The notes below the pieces were generated by a model. The model did no database searches, had not been told where the DNA came from, and saw nothing but the letters and a program-made list of their open reading frames with translations. DNA of 64,000 bases from Levilactobacillus humaensis (lineage in GTDB: Bacteria > Bacillota > Bacilli > Lactobacillales > Lactobacillaceae). Each line of letters starts with the position of its first letter. Positions within the stretch are counted from its first letter, which is position 1. Below, piece after piece: positions 33,307-41,181 of this stretch. The translations under genes and the position numbers were made by a program. Where the stretch lies: NCBI RefSeq assembly GCF_024345185.1, contig NZ_BROB01000011.1:1-64000 (forward strand). The letters are read 5' to 3'.

Positions 33307-35448
33307 ATGAGTCAACATATCGGGGAAATTAAAACACATTACAAGAGTTATAAGGCAGGAAAACGCTGGGTTTACGCCAGTATTGCGGTCGTCGCCTTTG
33401 GTTTAGGTATGGTTGCTACGCCGAGTGCCCATGCGGCAACGACGGCTGATCCTGCCGACAAGACAGAAGTGGTTACTGATGAAGCGGTGAAGGAACAACC
33501 TACGACTAAATCGGGAGCGACTGACGAACAAACGCGAAGTAGTGTTGATCCTGAGTCGATTACCCCTAAAAAGGTGACGACCCCCAAAAAGACGGGTACG
33601 CCAGTGCCAACAGTTAAGACACCAGAAGACTCCAAGCCGGGCACGCCAGCTCCTGACAACTCTGGGGTTAAGGTGGACACTGAAAAAACAAAAGAAACGA
33701 CGACACCTAAGCCGGCCGTTCGGCCACAATCGCGGATGATGGCAACGCCAGTTGTTGAAACGCCAACGGCAGAGGTTCCTGCCGACACGTCGATTGATAG
33801 CTGGATGCCGAATAAAACTTTACAGAAAATTGTGCTCCTAGAACTTCAAAAACAAAATAAGCACATCCACTGGAGTAGTGTCGACGATATTACGCAGGAC
33901 GATATGTTACTGCTGACTAAAATCCACGCCAATGGGGGGCCAGAGTTTGGTGGCCTGGGGACCTATATCGACGGACACACCCCATTTTCCCTGGAAGGGT
34001 TGCAGTATGCGACCAATCTGACACTCATCAAGCTTGAAGGTGATGACGGGGATGCTCCGGGAACGTTACGGGGAGATATCGTTGACCTGAGTCCTATCAA
34101 GGATTTAACTAAACTGACGACCCTGAATGTCCAGTTTAATCGTATTCAGGACATTTCAGCATTGGCTAACCTGACCAATCTTTCTGAACTCGATCTGGCC
34201 TACAATTCGATTGTGGATTTCACGCCATATCGTAAATTTTCTAAGTTTTTTATCACGACACTCTCGAATCAGCAGGTATTTTTACCACCGATTACGTTGA
34301 AACCAGGTGAAGGCTATCATATGGCACTTAGCCAAAGTCCGATTGCACCAAATGGGAAGGCTGACTTACAGCCCTTTACGGACTCAAAGTATTATGAACA
34401 GGTGGCCTGGAATGATGATTTAAATAAGGTCTGGCAGATCTATTATCCAGCCGGAGATGCGATGCCAGATGGTAATGGTGGACTGAACTTCACCAATATT
34501 CCGAAACAGAAATCCGGTATCACAGTTGATCCGGATGGCAACGGAGCTGTGATTTCTCCACTGGCTAATTACTATTACCTGATGGGTCACTATAATCAGG
34601 GTGGTGCTGACCTCCAAGTCATTCAGCCCTACACGATGGCAGTTGCGGCGGCTGATGTGACCGTCTCTTACCAGGATGAATCTGGAAAGACGATCAGTCC
34701 AACCACGACTTTAGCGCAAGGCAGTGTGGGAGATGCCTACACCACGACACCACTTGATATTGATGGCTACAAGCTCCTCACTACTCCGGATAACGCCAAG
34801 GGTGTTTATGGCACGGACCCAATCAATGTCATCTACACATACAAAGCCATTGAGAAACCAGTTAATCCAACACCGACCCCAAATGAAACCGGAACCGTAA
34901 CGGTTGTCAGTGTCGATCAGTCTGGAAAAGTTCTTAGCCAGACGACACAGACCGGGACAGTCGGTGACGGCTATACGGTCACGGCCCCAGAAATTTTTGG
35001 ATACCAGGTCACGGGTAACAATAGTGCTACGGGGACGTATACCGCAGCCGGTCAAACTGTGACGTTCGCTTATGCCAAGGTCACCACTGGCGGCGGGGGA
35101 GCGACCGTTAACCCCGAACCAGAAAAGCCGGTGAAACCCGGAAAACCCGGAAAACCCGGAAAACCCGGAAAACCCGGAAAACCCGGAAAACCCGGAAAAC
35201 CCGGAAAACCAGACCAATCTGGCAAGAAACCGACAACTTCAGGTGGAACGGCTGATAAGGTTGTGAATGCAGTCAAGGTATCTAGTAAGACACCGGCAAC
35301 AACTGATTTAGTTGCCCCAGTTCAGGTAATCAAGGCAGAGAACACGTTACCGCAAACCAGTGAAAGGGCCATTTCACCATTGCTGGGTCTGCTCCTGTTA
35401 CTTGGTACTAGTGTCACGGGCCTATTCTTCAGACGCAAGCGCAACTAA
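33307..35448 (+). CDS. Surface protein 5: KxYKxGKxW signal, LRR, two MucBP-type repeats, (GKP)8 linker, LPQTS anchor
   Basis: A 713-residue anchored protein. The signal HYKSYKAGKRWVYAS is almost identical at DNA level to that of protein 3; cleavage is near SAHA (about 40). The stalk is Pro/Thr/Lys-rich. An IDSWMPNKTLQK cap and internalin-like LRRs (about 255-315) follow. One MucBP repeat (about 450-510, SYQDESGKT) and one MucBP-like repeat of the protein 2/3 form (about 525-585, VVSVDQSGKV) follow. The protein thus combines modules of both subclasses. A linker of eight perfect GKP units comes before LPQTSERAI (about 680), a membrane helix and RRKRN. The ATG follows GGGAGGA. Own promoter and terminator. 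Confidence 0.9.
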   Translation: MSQHIGEIKTHYKSYKAGKRWVYASIAVVAFGLGMVATPSAHAATTADPADKTEVVTDEAVKEQPTTKSGATDEQTRSSVDPESITPKKVTTPKKTGTPVPTVKTPEDSKPGTPAPDNSGVKVDTEKTKETTTPKPAVRPQSRMMATPVVETPTAEVPADTSIDSWMPNKTLQKIVLLELQKQNKHIHWSSVDDITQDDMLLLTKIHANGGPEFGGLGTYIDGHTPFSLEGLQYATNLTLIKLEGDDGDAPGTLRGDIVDLSPIKDLTKLTTLNVQFNRIQDISALANLTNLSELDLAYNSIVDFTPYRKFSKFFITTLSNQQVFLPPITLKPGEGYHMALSQSPIAPNGKADLQPFTDSKYYEQVAWNDDLNKVWQIYYPAGDAMPDGNGGLNFTNIPKQKSGITVDPDGNGAVISPLANYYYLMGHYNQGGADLQVIQPYTMAVAAADVTVSYQDESGKTISPTTTLAQGSVGDAYTTTPLDIDGYKLLTTPDNAKGVYGTDPINVIYTYKAIEKPVNPTPTPNETGTVTVVSVDQSGKVLSQTTQTGTVGDGYTVTAPEIFGYQVTGNNSATGTYTAAGQTVTFAYAKVTTGGGGATVNPEPEKPVKPGKPGKPGKPGKPGKPGKPGKPGKPDQSGKKPTTSGGTADKVVNAVKVSSKTPATTDLVAPVQVIKAENTLPQTSERAISPLLGLLLLLGTSVTGLFFRRKRN
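35137..35208 (+). repeat. Perfect 9-bp tandem repeat inside surface protein 5
   Basis: Eight identical or near-identical copies of a 9-bp unit (GGAAAACCC) encode Gly-Lys-Pro in the wall-spanning linker. Copy-number change would alter linker length in multiples of three residues without a frameshift. Confidence 0.9.
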
Positions 35449-35454
35449 AATGTT

Positions 35455-35491
35455 AGAGGATCTCGACGATTGTCGGGGGTCCTCTTTTTTT
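35455..35491 (+). terminator. Terminator of surface protein 5
   Basis: AGAGGATCTCGAC and GTCGGGGGTCCTCT form the stem, followed by a run of T residues. Confidence 0.88.
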
Positions 35492-35640
35492 TGCATTATA
35501 GGAAGACAATTTCTATGCTTAATCTACACACTATTAATTAGTTTTGGATAAAAATAATTTCAAAATAATGTTGAATTCTGGTCGCGCCAGGGTGAGAATG
35601 GGAAGTGGATACAGCTTGGAAAGGTAGGGATTTAATCGAT

Positions 35641-37695
35641 ATGGAAACGAAACGGACGCATTTTAAGATGTACAAGGCAGGCCGTAAGTGGGTCTTCGCC
35701 TGTGCGCTCATGTTGGTTATTGGTGGGGGCTCCGTCGTCACGGCAGAAGCCGCAACCACGGGAAACGATAGCGAACAGACGAGTAAATTAGCTGACGTGT
35801 CGAGTGACAAATCTGAGAGTAGCCAGGATGCCACCAAAGATTCTGACAAGGATGGCCAGTCTCAGCAAGATGGTCAGTCTGACAGCGAGAGTGAACTTGA
35901 CGGGTCTAAGGATAGTGTCAGTCAAGACAGTGGCTCGAAAGAGAGTCTCACGAAAGATGACACCACAAAAGAAAGCACCGCTGATAGTCAGGCCGACGTG
36001 ACCAAGTCGCAAGATCAGAACCAGAATGGCGACAAGGTAGCTGACGATTCAGGGACGACAGATAAGGTGCAAACACCTGCGCAGTCTCCGGTTAGTGGCA
36101 TCAAGGCCCTGTCAGGAATCCTTTCTGACACACAGAAGGCCAATCTGAAGGCCGCTATTGCTGCTGCCAATGCCGCAGCTAAGTTAGCTCGTTCCAAGGA
36201 CACCGACGCCTCAGCCATCTCGGCTTATGACAACGATGCTGTTCAAGATGGTGGGAGCGTCTACGATGACTATGGCAACTTGGACAACATCCTCGGCGTT
36301 TCCTCCATGTTCCATATCTTTGCGTTGGAAGCTGAACTGAATGCCCACACCAATGGGAACATTGCGGTTCAGAACCTGAAAGGTAATGTGAACTTCGGGA
36401 CGAACGTGATTGAAGAATTACTCGACAAGGACATCTCTTACATACAGAACTTTACCAACATTGCCGGTAGTTCCTTCGTTTCTCAAGGGGATACCCGTGA
36501 GAACAAGGTGGTCTTCGGGGAAGGCATCACGGTTGATGTCAGCAATCCTAACCGGCCGATGGTCAATGGCGTTTACATCGATCACCTGTTGGCTTCCGAA
36601 ACCTATCAGGATAAGAATGGACAAACTTACATTGACTTTGATGCCGAATTTAAGAAGCTTAAGGCCCTGAATGAATCGCTGGGTGGCAAGTCTAGCGAAG
36701 CCAGCTACACGAATAGTGATTTCGACGATCTGAATAACCGGGTCATTGACGTGAGTGACATGAAGCCTAACGCCAATAACCAAATTATTATCAATCTTTC
36801 GCCGGACGTCTTGGCTGGCAATACGCCACTCAAGATCGTGGGTCTTTCTCCAGAAGAGACGGGGACCACGGTGATTATCAACGTAGATACTGGTGGTCAA
36901 TCAGATTACCACGTCAACTCGCCGATCAAGATCCAATACAGTGACGGGAGTGACCGGGACAGCCACGAAACGGAATACTTTGGGGACAACCACTTATTGT
37001 GGAACTTCATTGACCGTTCAGCCGCTGACCAGCAGTTCAACGGGAACCTCTTCTTTGATGCCCCATTCCAAGGAAGTGTGTTAGCACCTTCCGCAGACAT
37101 CACGGTCAACCAGAACTTGGATGGAAACATCATTGGGAAGCGGGTCGTGGTTAACGCCGAAACCCACCGGTGGGACCTCCAAGATCATAACGATGAGGAT
37201 GAAAATCCCGATCCAGACGAATACGATAAGCCAGTGACAATTCCAGGTATTGGGGTTGAATTACCAGCTACCGACAAACCAAACATTGATAATCCAAGTG
37301 TCGAGGAACCAAACGTTGAAGAACCAAATGTTGAGGAACCAGATACGGACGAGAACGAAGAGGAAGAAGAGTTCGAACACGAACGGCCAGATTATGGCGA
37401 CGAAGACATTGAGGATATCTGGGATGATATGATCGATGCCGAGGAAGAAGATTCCCGCACCGCTGAAGAAGCCGTCTTGAATGAAATTGACTCGGCGATT
37501 GCTTGGGCTCAGGCTCACGGTGATACCGCGTTGTTGAACGAACTCGAGGGGATGCGTAACCGGGTCCTCGCAGACCTTGGCGAATTGCCACAAACCAATG
37601 AAGCTAGTCCACGGGCCATGCAGGTTGTAGGGTTAGCCTTGTTGACGGGTGTCTTGGGTGCCTTGATCTTCAAACGGCAACGGCGTCACAATTAA
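35641..37695 (+). CDS. Surface protein 6: choice-of-anchor A domain, KxYKxGKxW-like signal, LPQTN anchor
   Basis: A 684-residue anchored protein that ends the surface cluster but lacks LRR and MucBP domains. The signal is HFKMYKAGRKWVFA, cleaved near AEA (about 38). A Ser/Asp/Lys/Gln-rich disordered stretch runs to about 155. The central region (about 210-530) has the choice-of-anchor A pattern, with FHIFALEAELNAHTNGNIAVQNL, SVLAPSADITVNQNLDGNIIGKRV and similar segments. An acidic linker carries NVEEP repeats. LPQTNEASP lies near 648, then a membrane helix and RQRRHN. The ATG at 35641 suits the preceding AAAGGTAGGG site better than the GTG at 35605. The domain occurs in wall or matrix adhesins; its ligand is unknown. 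Confidence 0.85.
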   Translation: METKRTHFKMYKAGRKWVFACALMLVIGGGSVVTAEAATTGNDSEQTSKLADVSSDKSESSQDATKDSDKDGQSQQDGQSDSESELDGSKDSVSQDSGSKESLTKDDTTKESTADSQADVTKSQDQNQNGDKVADDSGTTDKVQTPAQSPVSGIKALSGILSDTQKANLKAAIAAANAAAKLARSKDTDASAISAYDNDAVQDGGSVYDDYGNLDNILGVSSMFHIFALEAELNAHTNGNIAVQNLKGNVNFGTNVIEELLDKDISYIQNFTNIAGSSFVSQGDTRENKVVFGEGITVDVSNPNRPMVNGVYIDHLLASETYQDKNGQTYIDFDAEFKKLKALNESLGGKSSEASYTNSDFDDLNNRVIDVSDMKPNANNQIIINLSPDVLAGNTPLKIVGLSPEETGTTVIINVDTGGQSDYHVNSPIKIQYSDGSDRDSHETEYFGDNHLLWNFIDRSAADQQFNGNLFFDAPFQGSVLAPSADITVNQNLDGNIIGKRVVVNAETHRWDLQDHNDEDENPDPDEYDKPVTIPGIGVELPATDKPNIDNPSVEEPNVEEPNVEEPDTDENEEEEEFEHERPDYGDEDIEDIWDDMIDAEEEDSRTAEEAVLNEIDSAIAWAQAHGDTALLNELEGMRNRVLADLGELPQTNEASPRAMQVVGLALLTGVLGALIFKRQRRHN

Positions 37696-37699
37696 ATAG

Positions 37700-37775
37700 C
37701 GTGTGACAGAGGGCGTTTAGTTGGTCATCAGACTTAAGCGGAACCGATTGCCCGCCAGGCACACGTTTCGACAAT
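37700..37775 (+). ncRNA. Conserved structured 3' UTR motif, copy 1
   Basis: Shares TTAAGCGGAACCG (37734-37746) and ACGTTTCGACAAT (37763-37775), with similar spacing, with a second copy at 58531-58589. Both copies start a few bases after a stop codon and are followed by a terminator hairpin. CGTGTG (37700-37705) can pair with CACACG (37760-37765), closing a stem-loop; the second copy keeps an analogous pair. It looks like a structured RNA element or small RNA released from the 3' end. Its identity is unknown. Confidence 0.55.
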
Positions 37776-37791
37776 AGAAAATTGAAGCACT

Positions 37792-37829
37792 AACAGGGAT
37801 TACGATAACACTCGTAGTTCCTGTTTTGT
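37792..37829 (+). terminator. Terminator of surface protein 6 transcript
   Basis: AACAGGGATTACG pairs imperfectly with CGTAGTTCCTGTT, followed by TTGTC. It follows the conserved 3' UTR motif. Confidence 0.7.
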
Positions 37830-37841
37830 CGTCTCCACAGC

Positions 37842-37871
37842 TTGACAAGATAGTCTCTGATCCCGTATGGT
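37842..37871 (+). promoter_or_regulatory. Promoter of the leader peptide and exporter
   Basis: TTGACA (37842-37847), an 18-bp spacer and TATGGT (37866-37871). The transcript would start near 37878 and cover the leader ORF and the exporter gene. Confidence 0.7.
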
Positions 37872-37904
37872 AGAACGACATCTAACAGAAAGGGGTGACA
37901 ACCC

Positions 37905-37970
37905 ATGAGTTTAAACGTGTTAATGGCGTGTGTCCCCGCAGACGGTCAAGGACGTTTTTCCGCAAAGTAA
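37905..37970 (+). CDS. 21-residue leader peptide upstream of the drug exporter
   Basis: A short ORF starts with ATG at 37905, preceded by AAAGGGG, and ends at TAA 37968-37970. The peptide begins MSLNVLMACV and ends GQGRFSAK. Its stop lies 19 bp before the exporter start. Bases 37950-37960 (GGACGTTTTTC), within its last codons, are the exact complement of 37992-38002 (GAAAAACGTCC), which are the last base of the exporter ATG and the codons that follow. The resulting 11-bp stem loops out the exporter ribosome site. A ribosome paused in the leader would break the stem. This matches the logic of antibiotic-inducible translational attenuators; the inducing compound is unknown. Confidence 0.7.
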   Translation: MSLNVLMACVPADGQGRFSAK

Positions 37971-37989
37971 ATTTTAAGGAGAAATATTA

Positions 37990-39186
37990 ATGAAAAACGT
38001 CCGTCGATCGGTTCCGTCCTTGGGACTGATCATTACCCTCGTTGGGTTTCCACAAATCAGCGAGTCCATTTTTACCCCGGTTTTACCGTTCCTGCAAACG
38101 GCCTTTGCAGTGAGTGCCAACCGGGCGCAGTTAACCATGAGTAGCTACTTTATTGCCTTCGCCGTGGGGGTTCTCATCTGGGGACAACTTGCGGATCGCT
38201 TTGGTCGTCGTCCCGCCATGCTGACTGGAATCGGCGTGTACCTATTGGGTAACGTTGGCCTGCTACTGAGTGGTGATTTCCGACTCCTACTGGTGAGTCG
38301 ATTGATTCAGGCCTTTGGGGCCAGTGCCGGGTCCGTGGTAACCCAGACGATCATGCGTGAAAGCTTCAGTGGCGTGACCGGGGCCAAGGTTTTCGCCCGA
38401 ACCAGTGCGGCCATGGCGCTAGCGCCCGCTCTGGGACCACTAATCGGAGGTGTTCTCCAAACCTATTGGGGCTTTCGGAGCGTGTTTTCTGGATTGGTGA
38501 CGCTCGCCGTCGTTGTTGGGGGCTACGCCTGGTGGCGGTTGCCAGAAACGCAACCGGCCAGTGATCGGGAAGCAACGGTTTCACAGATTAAGGTGATTAA
38601 GCGGCTACTTGGCAACCCGGTGGTGTGGGCTTATGGTCTGCTCATTGGGGGCATCAACGGGATTCTATTTAGTTACTATGCCGAGGCCCCCTTTATTTTT
38701 GTGAGCCACTTTGGCTTTAGCGCCGTCCAGTACGGTTGGCTGGGTCTGGTGCTCGCTGCGGCCAGCCTCTTGGGCGCGATTCTGGTGAATCGGCTACTAA
38801 CTTGGTGGTTACCAGAACAGTTGACTCTCTGGGGGCTCTGGTTCAGTGTTGTGTCAGCCTTGACGTTCGTTCTAACGGCGTATGGGGAACATCCTGGACT
38901 GATACTGGTCAGTGTCTTTCTGACGTTCCTGGGGCTTAATATCGCGTTACCCAATGCTCTGAATCGGGCACTGGTGGGTTATGAAGACGTGATGGGAAGT
39001 GCCAGTGGCTGGTTCAGTCTGGGGTATTATCTGCTGGTAAGTGGGATGACCTTTGGCATGAGTTGCCTGCATAATGGGGCCATCACGACACTTCCCTGGT
39101 ATGTGCTGGGACTCAGCGTGGTGATGCTCGTGGTTTACGTGAAAGTCGTGCCACGGCAGTCCCGTGCGGTTGAAATGGATGACTAA
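37990..39186 (+). CDS. Bcr/CflA-type MFS multidrug exporter
   Basis: A 398-residue drug:H+ antiporter of the DHA1 family with 12 membrane segments. Motif A is in the loop after helix 2 (GQLADRFGRRPAML, about 62-75). Helix 4-5 features include LVSRLIQAFGASAGSVVTQTIMRE, the Bcr/CflA-type pattern with motif C nearby (ALAPALGPLIGG). Predicted to expel drugs or other small compounds across the cytoplasmic membrane. The ATG at 37990 follows AAGGAG, which lies in the loop of an 11-bp stem formed with the upstream leader ORF. That suggests translation is induced when a ribosome stalls there. Terminator at 39201. Confidence 0.88.
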   Translation: MKNVRRSVPSLGLIITLVGFPQISESIFTPVLPFLQTAFAVSANRAQLTMSSYFIAFAVGVLIWGQLADRFGRRPAMLTGIGVYLLGNVGLLLSGDFRLLLVSRLIQAFGASAGSVVTQTIMRESFSGVTGAKVFARTSAAMALAPALGPLIGGVLQTYWGFRSVFSGLVTLAVVVGGYAWWRLPETQPASDREATVSQIKVIKRLLGNPVVWAYGLLIGGINGILFSYYAEAPFIFVSHFGFSAVQYGWLGLVLAAASLLGAILVNRLLTWWLPEQLTLWGLWFSVVSALTFVLTAYGEHPGLILVSVFLTFLGLNIALPNALNRALVGYEDVMGSASGWFSLGYYLLVSGMTFGMSCLHNGAITTLPWYVLGLSVVMLVVYVKVVPRQSRAVEMDD

Positions 39187-39200
39187 AATAAGTTGAAATG

Positions 39201-39243
39201 AGCGCTCTAGACTGTTGGTCTGGAGCGCTTTTTGCGAGGTGTG
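39201..39243 (+). terminator. Terminator of the exporter gene
   Basis: AGCGCTCTAGAC and GTCTGGAGCGCT form a 12-bp stem around TGTTG, followed by TTTTT. Confidence 0.92.
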
Positions 39244-39283
39244 TGAATGCGGCCGACGTTGATAGCTTCCAGTGGTGACAACA

Positions 39284-39318
39284 CGAAAAGCCACCGAACC
39301 AATTTGTTCGGTGGCTTG
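39284..39318 (-). terminator. Terminator of the TSUP permease gene
   Basis: Read leftward, AAGCCACCGAAC and GTTCGGTGGCTT form a stem, followed by TTCGTG with a short T run. Confidence 0.85.
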
Positions 39319-39344
39319 GTGATAAGCGCTTAAGTTGACGGGCT

Positions 39345-40088
39345 TTAAAGGACCATTTTGACGCCCATGACGATTAATAGAAGGGCCATGAGTGGCTTCA
39401 TAATCGTGTTTAGTCGCTGAGGATTGCCCTTGGCCAATAGTCTAGGAGCACAGATGGCGCCTAGAACAGCCCCGATCATCAGGCAGATCCCGATGCTCCA
39501 GTCGATGTTGTTGGCTGAGAGATGGAAGAGTAGGCCGACGAAAGAGGTGCCGACCAAGACGTAGGCCGAGGTTGCAGCGGCCGGGACCATGTCGAGGCCC
39601 AGGGCCAAGAGCCCAGCGATGATCGGTCCCCCGCCAGATAGGCCGGCAACGCCAACCATCAGGCCACTGACAATTCCGTAAAGAACGGCCTGAAGCGACT
39701 TATGTTTGGCAGGGCGTTGGGCACCTTTAATGAGGATCTTAACGAGAATTTGCACACCTAGTAGAAAAAGAATGGCGGCCACGAGCCAGGTGTAGAGTTT
39801 TTGGGGGATGATTGGCGAAAGTAGAGCCCCCACAATGGTAGCGGGAATCGCCGCCAGAAGCATTTGATTGCCGACGCGAAAGTGAATTTGACCAGTCCGA
39901 TAGTGACCATAAGCCCCAACTAGGAGCGAGGGAAAGGCCGTAAATAGCGATGTTGCTGCGGCCACCGCTGGGCTGAGATGAAAGACGGTGGTTAATAGAC
40001 CAAGGTAGACTGCCGCACCACCGCCACCGGTCGAAAGAACAAAGAGGCCCACGAGGAACCCCGTGATAAGTAAACTGACCCAAACCAT
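39345..40088 (-). CDS. TSUP family permease (TauE/SafE type)
   Basis: A 247-residue polytopic membrane protein with about eight helices in two similar halves. The Gly-rich segments LSTGGGGAAVYLGLL near the N-terminus and GVAGLSGGGPIIAGLLAL in the second half are typical of the TauE/SafE (TSUP) family. Members move sulfite, sulfoacetate or other small organosulfur or organic anions; the substrate here is unknown. The ATG at 40088 has AAGGGAG upstream. Single gene, convergent with the exporter, with its own terminator. No sulfur metabolism genes nearby. Confidence 0.87.
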   Translation of the reverse strand: MVWVSLLITGFLVGLFVLSTGGGGAAVYLGLLTTVFHLSPAVAAATSLFTAFPSLLVGAYGHYRTGQIHFRVGNQMLLAAIPATIVGALLSPIIPQKLYTWLVAAILFLLGVQILVKILIKGAQRPAKHKSLQAVLYGIVSGLMVGVAGLSGGGPIIAGLLALGLDMVPAAATSAYVLVGTSFVGLLFHLSANNIDWSIGICLMIGAVLGAICAPRLLAKGNPQRLNTIMKPLMALLLIVMGVKMVL

Positions 40089-40279
40089 GAGACCAGACTC
40101 CCTTCACAGATGTACTAGTTTCAGTCTATGTTTTTAAGGGGAGAAGATCAATTCGCTTTCTGTTGGCGGGACTGCGTTAGGACTTACCGATAACTAATGG
40201 AAACCGTCTTCTATGAAGGCTTGAAATTCTCTATGGTGGTCGAGCTCGAACTTAGCCACAGGCGGTTCAGTCTGGTCAA

Positions 40280-40318
40280 AATAAAAGGAGTCGCAATTAG
40301 AACTAGCGACTCCCATTT
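40280..40318 (-). terminator. Terminator of the SDR gene
   Basis: Read leftward, GGAGTCGC and GCGACTCC form a stem around an 11-nt loop, followed by TTTTATTTT. Confidence 0.88.
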
Positions 40319-40330
40319 TATAGACAATCT

Positions 40331-41023
40331 TTAAACCGGCACGACCACACCATTAACATAACTGGAGATGTCGGAACACAGGAAGAGCGCGGTCTGAGCA
40401 ATCTCATTCCCATTAGGTGCCACGGGAATGTTCAAACTTTCCTCGTCAGCGTCGGCACCACCTGGGGCGATGGCATTGGTCCGAATGCCCACGTTCTGGT
40501 ACATGTAGGCCGTGTTTTTAGTGAGACCAACCACGGCGTGTTTTGAAGCGGCAACCGCGGCGCTGGCCCGGTTATCACTGGTGCCTTCAACGGCGGCGAT
40601 ATTTAAGATGACCCCGTGTTTTTGTTCGGTGAAGAGTTTCAGGGCTTCACGAGTGGCAATCATCACGCTGGTCGTGTTGACCGTCATGACCTGATCCCAA
40701 AGCTCGTTGGTGAGGGTACCCACGGGAGCGAGCTTGTCGAGCATCCCGGCATTGTTTACCAGGATATCGAGATGGCCGTATTGCTTAACGGCGGTCTGGA
40801 CCATATCCTCGACGTCGGCTTCCTTTGTCACGTCGGCGACGGCAGCCACGGCTTCACCGCCAGCGTCCTTAATCTTTGAAACGACTTGATCCAGTCGTTC
40901 GGCGTTGCTATCTGCGGCGACGATCTTGGCCCCCTCGTGGGCGAAGAGTTCCGCGATGGCTTGGCCTTTACCAGACCCCGCCCCGGTAACGATAGCCACT
41001 TTATTCGCTAATTGTTCAACCAC
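40331..41023 (-). CDS. SDR family protein with altered catalytic residues
   Basis: A short-chain dehydrogenase/reductase fold protein of about 230 residues. The nucleotide site TGAGSGKGQ (about 15-23), LVNNAG, and PG motif NAIAPGG are intact, and Asp in VAADSN suggests NAD preference. However, the catalytic Ser is Ala (ILNIAAVEG) and the Tyr of the YxxxK motif is Val (AAVAASKHA), leaving only the Asn and Lys. Activity as a normal dehydrogenase is therefore doubtful; a binding or regulatory role is possible. The GTG at 41023 has AAGGAG eight bases upstream, better than the GTG at 41032. It is divergent from a second SDR-fold gene; both could share control from the intergenic dyad. Confidence 0.85.
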   Translation of the reverse strand: MVEQLANKVAIVTGAGSGKGQAIAELFAHEGAKIVAADSNAERLDQVVSKIKDAGGEAVAAVADVTKEADVEDMVQTAVKQYGHLDILVNNAGMLDKLAPVGTLTNELWDQVMTVNTTSVMIATREALKLFTEQKHGVILNIAAVEGTSDNRASAAVAASKHAVVGLTKNTAYMYQNVGIRTNAIAPGGADADEESLNIPVAPNGNEIAQTALFLCSDISSYVNGVVVPV

Positions 41024-41129
41024 GTGACTCACTCCTTAAAGAAACTAGTTTTAGGATTAACCATCCTGCTCCCATTATAAAGCAATCATTAGGTTGAAGG
41101 GAGAGAAAAATGAGATTTCACTAAGAAAG

Positions 41130-41167
41130 TTGACTTATCAGGTTAAAGGTGTTACTTTAAAAGTAAC
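41130..41167 (+). promoter_or_regulatory. Promoter with overlapping 17-bp palindrome
   Basis: TTGACT (41130-41135), a 17-bp gap, and a -10 region in TACTTT (41153-41158). The palindrome GTTACTTTAAAAGTAAC (41151-41167) covers the -10 box, so a repressor bound there would block transcription. A related core, CACTTTAAAGTG, lies between the HxlR and MFS genes at 49905-49916. Confidence 0.6.
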
Positions 41168-41181
41168 AGAGAAGGAAAGGC

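Noticed and set aside
35137-35208. Possible CRISPR-like array
   Set aside because: It is a simple 9-bp tandem repeat in a coding frame, with no spacers and no cas genes.
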